Below are positions 43,672-51,763 of a DNA stretch of 64,000 bases, one piece after another; the first letter of the stretch is position 1, and every line of letters begins with the position of its first letter. The DNA comes from Cytophagaceae bacterium (GTDB lineage Bacteria; Bacteroidota; Bacteroidia; Cytophagales; Spirosomataceae): positions 98,530-162,529 of the forward strand of contig JAGOAA010000002.1 of the NCBI GenBank assembly GCA_017984215.1, read 5' to 3'. Both the position numbers and the translations under genes were made by a program. Below the pieces are notes generated by a model. It searched no databases. It saw only the letters and a program-made list of their open reading frames with translations, and was not told the origin of the DNA.

Positions 43672-45573
43672 ATGCGCAAGTTAGGAATCATACTACTGTT
43701 TGTTTGCCAGGGTTTATTGGCACAAAATACCAAAGGGGTTACGGGTATTCCCGACAGCTCGTTCGCGAATTATTCGGCATGGAAATCCGCGCTGAAAGAG
43801 GATCCAAGTCTCCTGTTGGCGGAATTGACTGCTTCTCAGGTGAAAGCAACCCGAACCTTGGTGTATAAAAAGTTGGACCAAAGATCATTAGTGCTTGATG
43901 TATACGAGCCGCAGGATAAAAATTCCCGAAAATCTTTATTGTTTTTTCATGGCGGCGGTTGGCGAACGGGTCATCGCTCACAGCATGTGATGTTGGCAAA
44001 AGCCTTTTCTACCAAGGGCTATCGGGTCTTTTTAGCAGAATATCGCTTGTCTACAGAAGCGCTCTATCCTGCTGCGATGTTAGATGCGCAAGCGGCGTTG
44101 ATTTATTTACATGGGCACTCAAAATCCTTACATATCAATCCGAAGCAAATTTTCGTGGGAGGTTATTCTGCTGGGGGCCAAATGGCTGCTTTGCTCGGAT
44201 CCGTTCAAGATGAAAATCTCTTTGGGAAAGGACAAAAAATCAAAGGAGTCATCGATCTCGATGGAATCTTGGCCTATATACATCCGGAAAGTGGGGAAGG
44301 GGATGATCGGGTTCGGACATCCGCGGCGACTGCTTATTTTGGCTATTCGAAGACAGAAAATTCCGCAATTTGGAATCAGGCGTCGGCCTTACATCATGTA
44401 TCGAAACAAGATCCGCCGGTGTTATTTATCAACTCTGGGAATGAAAGGATGCATGCGGGAAGAGATAATTTTCGTGCTCAGATGAGCCAATTCGGTATTC
44501 TGACGGATGTATTTACGCATGAAAAATCGCCACATACTTTTTTGTTGTTTACCACATGGTTTGACAGGACTGTTCAGTTAATGGACCAATTCATGCAACA
44601 AATTACAGTAGCACAGGATGGGTCAGGGGATGTAAGAACGATTCAGGAGGCTGTTAACAGAGGGGTAAATAATCAAACCATTTTTATAAAAAACGGCATA
44701 TATAAAGAGAAAGTTTACATCGATTCACTTCGGCATGATTTGCGCTTGATAGGTCAATCGCGTGCAGGTGTCGTTTTGAAGTTTACGCAAGCGCGCGATA
44801 TTTGGCGTTGCTCAAATCCGGATGATTATGGTGCGGGTGTCTTGAATATCAAGGGGCACGATTTGAGTTTTGAAAATTTGACGGTTATCAATGATTATGG
44901 GTTGATTACCAAGCAAGATGTCACAATTCCTTGTTTAAATGAGGCAGGGAAGCCGACGGTCAGTTCGGTCCAGAAATATGCATTACCGCGTGAGTCAGGG
45001 GAAAAGGATGGGGAGAAAATTGTGCGTGTGGATGGACACCAATTTGCCGTTCGGACGATGCCGGGCGCTACGCGTTTGCGTTTTGAACATTGCACATTTC
45101 GTTCGGGAGGAGGGGACACGATGAGTCCCTGGGATGTGAATGCCGGAATGTATTATTTCAATGATTGTGAGATCGAGGGTGGGGTAGATTTGTATTGCCC
45201 GCGTGGATACGCATTGGCAGAGAATTGCACCTTTATTTGCCACAACATGAGTGCTGCGATTTGGCATGATGGATCCGGAGAGGAAGGGGCGAAATCCGTG
45301 TTGAAAAATTGTCGGTTTATCGGCGACCCTGGATATAAATTAGGTCGTTACCACCGGGAGGCGCAGTTATTTTTGTTCAATTGCAACTTCGACCAAAACA
45401 TGGCTGATGCACCTATCTACCAGTCGGGCGACCGAAAATTAGCCTGGGGGCATCGGGTTTTTTATGCGGATTGCCATCGTGCTGGCGGAGATTTTTCTTG
45501 GCATCAAACGAATACAAATGTCAAGTCGGCGGATGTCAATTTTACCTGGGTTTTTAGAGATAAATGGAAATAA
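43672..45573 (+). CDS. Secreted fusion: alpha/beta esterase plus pectinesterase-like (CE8) beta-helix
   Basis: A 633-residue exported protein: signal peptide (RKLGIILLFVCQGLLAQ). An alpha/beta hydrolase follows (about 40-300; LLFFHGGGWRTG, GGYSAGGQMA with Ser about 165, KSPHTFLL with His about 288). A pectinesterase-type right-handed helix completes it (about 303-633, starting TVAQDGSGDVRTIQEAV). In the CE8 part GGGDTM and GGVDLYCPRG occupy the positions of the usual QDT and VDFIFG segments: both Asp are kept, but the Gln of the QDT motif is Gly and FIFG is changed. It may remove acetyl and methyl (or other) esters from one glycan. The start is ATG 43672. Confidence 0.85.
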   Translation: MRKLGIILLFVCQGLLAQNTKGVTGIPDSSFANYSAWKSALKEDPSLLLAELTASQVKATRTLVYKKLDQRSLVLDVYEPQDKNSRKSLLFFHGGGWRTGHRSQHVMLAKAFSTKGYRVFLAEYRLSTEALYPAAMLDAQAALIYLHGHSKSLHINPKQIFVGGYSAGGQMAALLGSVQDENLFGKGQKIKGVIDLDGILAYIHPESGEGDDRVRTSAATAYFGYSKTENSAIWNQASALHHVSKQDPPVLFINSGNERMHAGRDNFRAQMSQFGILTDVFTHEKSPHTFLLFTTWFDRTVQLMDQFMQQITVAQDGSGDVRTIQEAVNRGVNNQTIFIKNGIYKEKVYIDSLRHDLRLIGQSRAGVVLKFTQARDIWRCSNPDDYGAGVLNIKGHDLSFENLTVINDYGLITKQDVTIPCLNEAGKPTVSSVQKYALPRESGEKDGEKIVRVDGHQFAVRTMPGATRLRFEHCTFRSGGGDTMSPWDVNAGMYYFNDCEIEGGVDLYCPRGYALAENCTFICHNMSAAIWHDGSGEEGAKSVLKNCRFIGDPGYKLGRYHREAQLFLFNCNFDQNMADAPIYQSGDRKLAWGHRVFYADCHRAGGDFSWHQTNTNVKSADVNFTWVFRDKWK

Positions 45574-45580
45574 GCTTTTA

Positions 45581-45613
45581 TTGTATCAAAAAAATACATT
45601 AATTTGTATCAAA
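45581..45613 (+). promoter_or_regulatory. Promoter region with direct repeat TTGTATCAAA
   Basis: TTGTATCAAA occurs at 45581-45590 and 45604-45613, 23 bp apart (about two helix turns). TTG (45581) and TAATTTG (45600-45606) could be the -33 and -7 elements of the next gene. A related TTGTATCA lies at 56250-56257 before the PQQ dehydrogenase gene. Confidence 0.35.
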
Positions 45614-45636
45614 CCTCTAAACCTATTTAAAATCTC

Positions 45637-46515
45637 ATGGAAAGAAGACATTTCCTCAAGCAATCGAGTGCTTATTTAGCAGGCTCGTTCTTTTTACCTT
45701 CTATATTAAATGCTGCCCCTCGTCCGATGGGTGTGCAGTTGTTTACCTTATTCATGACTTTGGATCAGGATGTGAAGGGCAACATGCAGAAAATTGCGGA
45801 TTTGGGGTATAAGGATATTGAATCTGCGTTTAGTCGGGTAGGTGGATTTTATGGCATGTCGGCCATGGAATTTTCGGACTTAAATAAATCCTTAGGCATG
45901 AATTGGGTTTCGCACCATGTAAGTGGAGCGCCGTTCAAGCCACGTCCGGGATTTGATACATCGAAGATGCCCCGTATGAATAATTTACGGGATGATGCAC
46001 AGGCGATTGTGGATTCTTTGAAGGGTACGACGGTGAAGTATTTGGTTTGTGCCAACATACCGATTGGTTCGAAAGAAGAAGTAGCCGAAGCGGTTCAAAT
46101 ATTAACCAAAGCAGGTAAAATTGCCAATGCAGCAGGTTTGACCTTATGTTATCATAACCATGATCGTGAATTTATGGATGTTGATGGCCAAAAAGCATTT
46201 GAGGTATTTTCGAAAGAAATACCAGCAGATCTATTGAAATTCGAATTGGATTTGGGATGGGCAACGAAAGCAGGTGTAGATCCAGTGGCTTTATTCAAAG
46301 CACAACCGGGTCGTTTCCCCTTATGTCACATCAAGGATTTTGATGAAGGATTTAAAAATATCGTGCCAGCTGGCTCGGGTATTGTGAATTTCAAACGCAT
46401 TTTGGATGCATCATCCATTGCGGGCATGAAGCATTTCTTTATTGAGCATGATATGCCAAAAGACGCGATTGAAAGTTTAACGATCGGTAAAAAGAATATA
46501 GGACCTTTGTTGTAA
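45637..46515 (+). CDS. Sugar phosphate isomerase/epimerase-like TIM-barrel protein, Tat-exported
   Basis: 292 residues of the xylose-isomerase-like (AP endonuclease 2) TIM-barrel family, preceded by a twin-arginine leader (ERRHFLKQS, then LAGSFFLPSILNAA). Conserved metal-site segments are YHNHDREF, FELDLGWATKAG and CHIKDFDEG, with final EHD. Members isomerise or epimerise sugars or cyclitols; in Bacteroidota they often occur with Gfo/Idh/MocA enzymes, as here 2 kb away. Periplasmic location is inferred from the leader. The substrate is unknown. Confidence 0.88.
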   Translation: MERRHFLKQSSAYLAGSFFLPSILNAAPRPMGVQLFTLFMTLDQDVKGNMQKIADLGYKDIESAFSRVGGFYGMSAMEFSDLNKSLGMNWVSHHVSGAPFKPRPGFDTSKMPRMNNLRDDAQAIVDSLKGTTVKYLVCANIPIGSKEEVAEAVQILTKAGKIANAAGLTLCYHNHDREFMDVDGQKAFEVFSKEIPADLLKFELDLGWATKAGVDPVALFKAQPGRFPLCHIKDFDEGFKNIVPAGSGIVNFKRILDASSIAGMKHFFIEHDMPKDAIESLTIGKKNIGPLL

Positions 46516-46546
46516 TAGATTAGATTAATGATTGATTCTTTGAAAG

Positions 46547-46574
46547 CGCGGGATGTATGTCCCGCGTTTTTTTT
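46547..46574 (+). terminator. Intrinsic terminator after the TIM-barrel gene
   Basis: Stem CGCGGGA / TCCCGCG around TGTATG, followed by eight T residues. Confidence 0.9.
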
Positions 46575-46607
46575 ATGGCCAATGTAAAAACTAAGGGAAA
46601 TTAAAAA

Positions 46608-46627
46608 CCCCAGGCTTTAGCCTGGGG
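46608..46627. repeat. CCCCAGG palindrome
   Basis: CCCCAGGCT-TT-AGCCTGGGG, a perfect hairpin of the same family as those at 19755 and 19789. It has an A-run upstream, so it could terminate the minus-strand amylosucrase transcript. Confidence 0.7.
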
Positions 46628-46645
46628 AATCAAAATCTATAGCTT

Positions 46646-46710
46646 CTACCTCTAACCTCTAACCTCTAACCTCTTCACTCTTACCTCTTACCTCTTACCT
46701 CTTACCTAAG
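46646..46710. repeat. Single-arm heptad array (ACCTCTA type) at the 3' end of the amylosucrase gene
   Basis: Consecutive units ACCTCTA (three times), ACCTCTT, CACTCTT, ACCTCTT (three times), ACCTAAG. Read from the minus-strand gene these are TAAGAGG/TTAGAGG, and the gene's stop codon (46702-46704) is part of the array. There is no matching arm on the other side. Confidence 0.75.
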
Positions 46711-48630
46711 TATCCTAAACTGATACGGCGCCAATTCCAAATGATCATGGTCCATGCCCACGGTTAAGGTTTCACCCGACCATAAATCTTGCACCTTCGC
46801 CGGCCGCTGCCCCTTCGAATCCATGATGAACCATGTGATACTTTGCGGTGCTGAACTGAAATTAAATAAACAAGTGATTTTCTCGGAACCATAAAAGCGC
46901 ACAAATCCGGCGATGGAATTATTTTGGTTTTCCAACCACTGAATATTTTTCAAATCCGCAACAATCGGTAACGATCGACGCAATTGGATTAATTTTTGTA
47001 GGGCCGAATAGACTTGATTTTCAGTGGTTCCTTTTTTATCTACCGCTTTATTGCGTTCCCAATCGATGATCGGTCGGTGCATCCAACGGTTATCATAACT
47101 TTTGCCAGAATCCTCTAAATAGCTGTAGTCATTCGTATAACCCGCTTCGTCACCATAGAATAACATCGGCACACCTCCCACAAACATACTCATGGCTTGC
47201 ATGAGGATAATCTTATTAATGGAAGTTTGAATTCCTGCTGGGTCATTGTGTTCGATGGCGTATTCTAATCCACATAAGGCTGCCAATGAGCCCGATAATC
47301 GGGCATCTTGTGTCTTCGGATTTACCGCAAACAAGGCTCCTTTCGCAGGAGATCCTGGATGAGCTCCACTGTAATAGTTTTTTATATAGGAACGATGATC
47401 ATAAGGTGTAAAACCTGCTTGATCAATCATGTAATCATCATATCCTAATCCGATGTCGTCGTGGCAGCGGGTGTAGGTCAACCAAGTCGCACCCAATGGT
47501 TTACGAAGCAATTCATGCTGGGCGTTTTGCATGATGCGTACATCACCGGTTGCCAACGCATCCCATTGAACGGCCATTTGCGTCGCGTTGTAAGCGAAAT
47601 CACATTCATGTGTCGCATATCGTCCCGTTCCAAAATATTCCATGATTTGGGCTGGAGCCACAATGGCTTCACCCAAAATCGCCATACCCGGCGTGGCTAC
47701 TTCCGTACACATTTTGATCAATTGCAATAATTGATGTGCCTCGGGAAGGTTTTGGCAGGTTGTACCTACTTGCTTCCAAATGAACGCTGGTGCATCGATG
47801 CGAACGACGTCTACACCTAAATTGGCATAGTAAAATACATTGCCCAACATCTCAATGAAAACCTTTGGATTCGTGTAATTTAAATCCCATTGGTAATGAT
47901 GGAAAACCGTCATCACCCATTTGTCTAATTTCTCGTCGTAGGTAAAACTTCCTGGTGAACTTTCCGGGAAAATTTCGGGCATCGTTTCCTCCATTTGATC
48001 GGGGATCCGACGGTCGTCGTACATGTAGAAATACTCCTGATATTCCTTGATGCCTGATTTTGCTAGTTTTGCCCATTCGTGGTGATGGGATGTATGATTC
48101 AAGACGATGTCAATCATCAAGTACATGTCCTCTTTTTGCAAGGTCGACTGGAAATTGCGTAAATCTTCGATGCTCCCCAAACGATCTTCAACCACCCGAA
48201 AATCCTCTACCGCATATCCTCCATCACTCTCTCCCTCAGGACTTTTAAATAAAGGCATCAAGTGTAAGAAATTAACGCCTAGCTTTTGTAAATACGGTAG
48301 TTTACTCGGTAAGTCATTGATTTGGCCAGCGAACCGATCCACGTATAAACTCATTCCTACCAGCTCCTGGCTTAAAAACCATTGGCCCTTCGCTTCCTTT
48401 TGTGCATCGCGTTTCTTCAGATCATCGGAACGGTCGACAAATGCCTGACAAATGGAATTTAAAAGGCTTTGAAATAATTGTGCCGACTGTGGATGATTGC
48501 CATAAATCGCGTTAAAATGCGATTGAATATCATCAATATTCGCAGTAAATCGTTCTACGAATTTAGCGTCCTTGATTTTATGCGTTTTTGCAAGCTCATG
48601 GAGCTTGTTTTGAAGGGCTGGATTATACAC
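46702..48630 (-). CDS. Amylosucrase (GH13_4)
   Basis: Splits sucrose, adds glucose to an alpha-1,4-glucan and releases fructose. A 642-residue cytoplasmic protein without signal peptide. It has an N-terminal helical domain (1-90), a (beta/alpha)8 domain with DIVLNHTSHHHEWA, nucleophile DVVRIDAPAFIWKQVG (Asp about 279), acid/base LGEAIVAP (Glu about 320) and CHDDIGLG (Asp about 391), and a C-terminal beta domain. FIWKQVGTTCQNLPEAH is closely amylosucrase-like, rather than sucrose hydrolase- or trehalose synthase-like. The fructokinase gene lies 5 nt upstream and the sugar transporter before it: a complete sucrose route. Acting as sucrose hydrolase is the main alternative. Confidence 0.88.
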   Translation of the reverse strand: MYNPALQNKLHELAKTHKIKDAKFVERFTANIDDIQSHFNAIYGNHPQSAQLFQSLLNSICQAFVDRSDDLKKRDAQKEAKGQWFLSQELVGMSLYVDRFAGQINDLPSKLPYLQKLGVNFLHLMPLFKSPEGESDGGYAVEDFRVVEDRLGSIEDLRNFQSTLQKEDMYLMIDIVLNHTSHHHEWAKLAKSGIKEYQEYFYMYDDRRIPDQMEETMPEIFPESSPGSFTYDEKLDKWVMTVFHHYQWDLNYTNPKVFIEMLGNVFYYANLGVDVVRIDAPAFIWKQVGTTCQNLPEAHQLLQLIKMCTEVATPGMAILGEAIVAPAQIMEYFGTGRYATHECDFAYNATQMAVQWDALATGDVRIMQNAQHELLRKPLGATWLTYTRCHDDIGLGYDDYMIDQAGFTPYDHRSYIKNYYSGAHPGSPAKGALFAVNPKTQDARLSGSLAALCGLEYAIEHNDPAGIQTSINKIILMQAMSMFVGGVPMLFYGDEAGYTNDYSYLEDSGKSYDNRWMHRPIIDWERNKAVDKKGTTENQVYSALQKLIQLRRSLPIVADLKNIQWLENQNNSIAGFVRFYGSEKITCLFNFSSAPQSITWFIMDSKGQRPAKVQDLWSGETLTVGMDHDHLELAPYQFRILR

Positions 48631-48635
48631 GGATA

Positions 48636-49583
48636 TTAATTAAAAATGCTGTTATTCAAATGTTTAAATGCTTCCATCGCTCCCATGTATTCACAGGTTC
48701 GAGCACCGGCTTTGTTGGCATGCTGGATGATTTTATTCCACTCCTCAAATCCTAAATTCGCAGGGTTTAAAGACGCATTGTCAAGTTGGTATAATACGGC
48801 TCCCACGAAAGCATCACCAGCACCCGTTGTATCCGTTGGCTTAATTTGAATACTCGGAATGATGTATGTTTTTCCCTCAAGTCCCAAAAGTGTCCCGTCT
48901 TTTCCAAGCGTAATCGTAAAGACTCCAGGGATATTGGCCAATAAATCTGCAGCAGCGTCCTCTAAAGAAGATTTACCCGTAATCAACATCGCTTCTTCAT
49001 CACTTAGCTTCGTAAAATGCGCCTGCTTCAGATAAATCCAAGATTGCTTGATGAAACTTTCTTGCTTGTCGCCAAACAATAGGTGTCGGTAATTGGGGTC
49101 AAAACTGATTGTTTTACCTGCATTTTTGGCAGCTTCCAATAAGTGATAATAAGCTGCGTTAAGCGGACCATCTAAGAATGCTGTCGCCGAACCAAAATGA
49201 ATAATGTTTGTATGAGATAAGTCAATGGATGACACTTCTTCAACCGTTAATTCGGCATCTGCCCCGCGATTAAACACAAAATCGCGTTCTCCATCCAGCA
49301 TCAGCGATACAAATGCGAACGTCGTAAAGTGATTCGAATCCAAATGTACATGTTGGGTGTTCACGTTGAACTCCGACATGACCTGATTCAATTTTTTACC
49401 GAAAGGGTCGTTGCCTACTTTTGCCGATAGAGCTACGGAACCCCCTAGGGCTCCAATCGCAGCGGCCACATTCGTAGGAGCTCCTCCTGGTTTTTTTAAG
49501 AAATTTTGTCCGTCAGATAGGCTTGATCCTTTATCGGTACAAATCATGTCGATTAAGGCTTCGCCAATACACAATACACTCAT
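48636..49583 (-). CDS. PfkB-family fructokinase
   Basis: 315 residues: an N-terminal GEALIDMI, GGAPTNVAAAIGALGG (the PfkB signature 1 region), and the C-terminal DTTGAGDAFVGAVLYQL with the catalytic Asp and anion hole. These suit ATP-dependent phosphorylation of fructose. It lies between the transporter (stop and start share TAATG) and amylosucrase, whose fructose product it would use. The specific sugar is inferred from context. Confidence 0.9.
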   Translation of the reverse strand: MSVLCIGEALIDMICTDKGSSLSDGQNFLKKPGGAPTNVAAAIGALGGSVALSAKVGNDPFGKKLNQVMSEFNVNTQHVHLDSNHFTTFAFVSLMLDGERDFVFNRGADAELTVEEVSSIDLSHTNIIHFGSATAFLDGPLNAAYYHLLEAAKNAGKTISFDPNYRHLLFGDKQESFIKQSWIYLKQAHFTKLSDEEAMLITGKSSLEDAAADLLANIPGVFTITLGKDGTLLGLEGKTYIIPSIQIKPTDTTGAGDAFVGAVLYQLDNASLNPANLGFEEWNKIIQHANKAGARTCEYMGAMEAFKHLNNSIFN

Positions 49584-50887
49584 TAGGCTTTGGTTGGGGA
49601 TGGTTTAATAAAAGCTGTCGCTACGGCCGCAATCGCCAATAACACGCCTGCAAAGGTAATCGCATTTCTTGGATCATTGTCCAAAAAGTGCTTTAAAATA
49701 TAGCCAAACGATATATTTTGAAAGATCATCGGAATTACAATCATCATGTTGATGATTCCCATGTAGACCCCATAACGTTCTTTGGGGATGTCACTTACGA
49801 CTAACAAATAGGGGATGCCCATCATGCTGGCCCAACCGATTCCAAAGCCTGAAATAGCAAAGAATAATAGGTTCTTGTTTTCGATATGAGGGAAAGCTAG
49901 GAATCCCGCTGCGGCTAATAAAAGGCAAGTCATATGGACCGTTTTGGCACCGTATTTTTTTGCATAATTGGCTAAGGCTAAGGCCGATAGAAATGTAACG
50001 ATGTTGTACCAGCCATTCACCAATCCTGTCCAAGAAACGGCTTTTTCGTAGAGTTCAGGATTGTCTTTCGGCGTTGCATGCCAGACGGATAAGGCGATAC
50101 TTTTGGAGGAATTTTGCCAATAGCAAAAGAGGGCATACCATTGGAATAAATACACAAGTGCTAGTTGCCACATCACTTTTGGCATGACCTTGATGGCTTG
50201 AAATATTTCGATAATCGATTCCGAGACACTGACTTTTTTGGAACGAATTTGGGCAAGTTCTTCGGCGGAGGGTTCGATCTCCGACGTAGTTCGCATGCTC
50301 CACCAGATCGAACCAATCGAACAAACAGCCCCTAAAAAGAAGGATGCATACACCCAAGTGGGTAATGAACCTGTTTTGCCTATGAAAATTAAGGGGAAAA
50401 TGAATAGCGATAGATTGGCTAAGGTTTGGCCAAAACCCGTGAAAAAACTTTGCATCTGAAAGCCGGTGGGTTGTTGTTCCTCATTCAATTTATCCGCGAC
50501 AAACGCGCGATAAGGTTCCATCGCGGTGTTATTCCCAGCATCTAAAATCCACAATAATCCTGCTGCCATCCAAAGAGATGAACTAAATGGATATAATAAA
50601 AGACAAATGCTGCAAAGAAGTGCGCCAATAAAGAAATAGGGCTTTCTGCGGCCCCAGCGTGGATGCCAAGTGCTATCTGAAAGCGCTCCAATAAATGGCT
50701 GAATTAATAAACCTGTCACAGGTCCAGCTAAATTCAATAAAGGGATCTCATCCGGACTAGCGCCTAAGAAATCGTATATGGGATTTACTGCACTTTGTTG
50801 GAGACCGAAGCTGTATTGTATGCCAAAAAATCCAACGTTCATGTTGATGATTTGACTGAAACTAAGCGAGGGTTTTTTAAATGACAT
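49583..50887 (-). CDS. MFS sugar transporter, SLC45/SUT-like
   Basis: A 434-residue, 12-helix inner-membrane carrier. The N-terminal PVTGLLIQPFIGALSDSTW and HPRWGRRKPYFFIGA match the RxGRR loop of plant sucrose transporters and SLC45 proton/sugar symporters; NNTAMEPYRAFVAD is another SLC45/SUT element. As the first gene of the operon with fructokinase and amylosucrase, sucrose is the likely substrate (maltose is the alternative). The operon carries no LacI/AraC regulator nearby. Confidence 0.88.
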   Translation of the reverse strand: MSFKKPSLSFSQIINMNVGFFGIQYSFGLQQSAVNPIYDFLGASPDEIPLLNLAGPVTGLLIQPFIGALSDSTWHPRWGRRKPYFFIGALLCSICLLLYPFSSSLWMAAGLLWILDAGNNTAMEPYRAFVADKLNEEQQPTGFQMQSFFTGFGQTLANLSLFIFPLIFIGKTGSLPTWVYASFFLGAVCSIGSIWWSMRTTSEIEPSAEELAQIRSKKVSVSESIIEIFQAIKVMPKVMWQLALVYLFQWYALFCYWQNSSKSIALSVWHATPKDNPELYEKAVSWTGLVNGWYNIVTFLSALALANYAKKYGAKTVHMTCLLLAAAGFLAFPHIENKNLLFFAISGFGIGWASMMGIPYLLVVSDIPKERYGVYMGIINMMIVIPMIFQNISFGYILKHFLDNDPRNAITFAGVLLAIAAVATAFIKPSPTKA

Positions 50888-50939
50888 AGCAATAGGTTTA
50901 TTTTCAGAATAAATTTAATTAATCCGATGTTTATGGGCA

Positions 50940-50956
50940 AACAGTTCTACACTGTT
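50940..50956. promoter_or_regulatory. Small inverted repeat upstream of the sucrose operon
   Basis: AACAGT-TCTAC-ACTGTT lies in the 72-bp gap between the SDR stop and the transporter start (both minus strand). It could be an operator for the sucrose operon or a weak terminator for the SDR gene; I cannot decide. Confidence 0.3.
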
Positions 50957-50959
50957 CAA

Positions 50960-51676
50960 CTAATATTCTTGTGAAAGCGGGTGAATCATCAATTCGTCGA
51001 TGACCACATGTGCGGGCTGATTCATCACATAATAGATGCTATCGGCCATATCTTCCGAGCTTAACCAAGTTTGATGGCTGGCATCTCCTTGCGGTTCTGC
51101 ATGGAAATGGGAATCTACTAATCCCGAATAAACGCAGGAAACCTTGATGCCGTCTTTGCGAACCTCCTTACGAAGGGCTTCCGTGAAGGCGTGTTGGGCA
51201 TATTTCGACGCGCAGTATAAAGATCCTCCATCAAATACCCGTTTGGCAACATCCGAAGCGATGGAAATGATTTGGCCTTTTTTCGCTGAGCGCATGTGGG
51301 GCAATACATTTTGTGAGAATAAAAACGTCCCTTTGACATTTGTATCGAATACCTGATCCCATTTTTCTTCGGTATAAGAATCCGTTGGCCCAAAAGCTCC
51401 GACGCCCGCATTATTAATCATGTAGTCGATTTTACCGAATGTATGTGCTGTTTTTTCGACCGCCTGCTGAACAAATGTAGCGTCTGAAACATCTCCTGCA
51501 AAGTACAAAGGTCTGTGACCCATTTCAGTGATTTCCGCTGCAAGGTCTTTTAATTCACCTACATTTCGTGCGATAAGGCTTAGTTGGAAGTTGTGCTTCG
51601 CGAGTAAAAGTGCTAATGCTCGACCGATACCTCGAGAGGCTCCTGTAATGATGGCGGTAGGGTAGTTTTCGTTCAT
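50960..51676 (-). CDS. SDR-family NAD(P)-dependent oxidoreductase
   Basis: About 238 residues of classical short-chain dehydrogenase: cofactor motif TGASRGIGRALALLL at the N-terminus, NNAGVG (about 90), Ser about 142 in IISIASDV, and the catalytic YCASKYAQ (Tyr and Lys about 155-159). The substrate is unknown. The ATG at 51676 (MNENYPTAI) is preferred over ATG 51682; both lie close to the divergent diacylglycerol-kinase-like gene. Confidence 0.88.
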   Translation of the reverse strand: MNENYPTAIITGASRGIGRALALLLAKHNFQLSLIARNVGELKDLAAEITEMGHRPLYFAGDVSDATFVQQAVEKTAHTFGKIDYMINNAGVGAFGPTDSYTEEKWDQVFDTNVKGTFLFSQNVLPHMRSAKKGQIISIASDVAKRVFDGGSLYCASKYAQHAFTEALRKEVRKDGIKVSCVYSGLVDSHFHAEPQGDASHQTWLSSEDMADSIYYVMNQPAHVVIDELMIHPLSQEY

Positions 51677-51763
51677 AAACAAACATACAAAAATTGTCGA
51701 AGAGAAGGAACGTATGCATCGTCGTGCATTGGATTAATTTGTATTTATTTTATTTATTTGTGG

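Noticed and set aside
44111..44485. Alternative-frame reading of 124 codons within the esterase-pectinesterase fusion
   Set aside because: The overlapping frame carries conserved esterase motifs; the alternative has biased composition typical of a shadow frame.
46646..46710. Regular repeats resembling a CRISPR array
   Set aside because: The period is 7 bp with no spacers, and no cas gene is present in the window.
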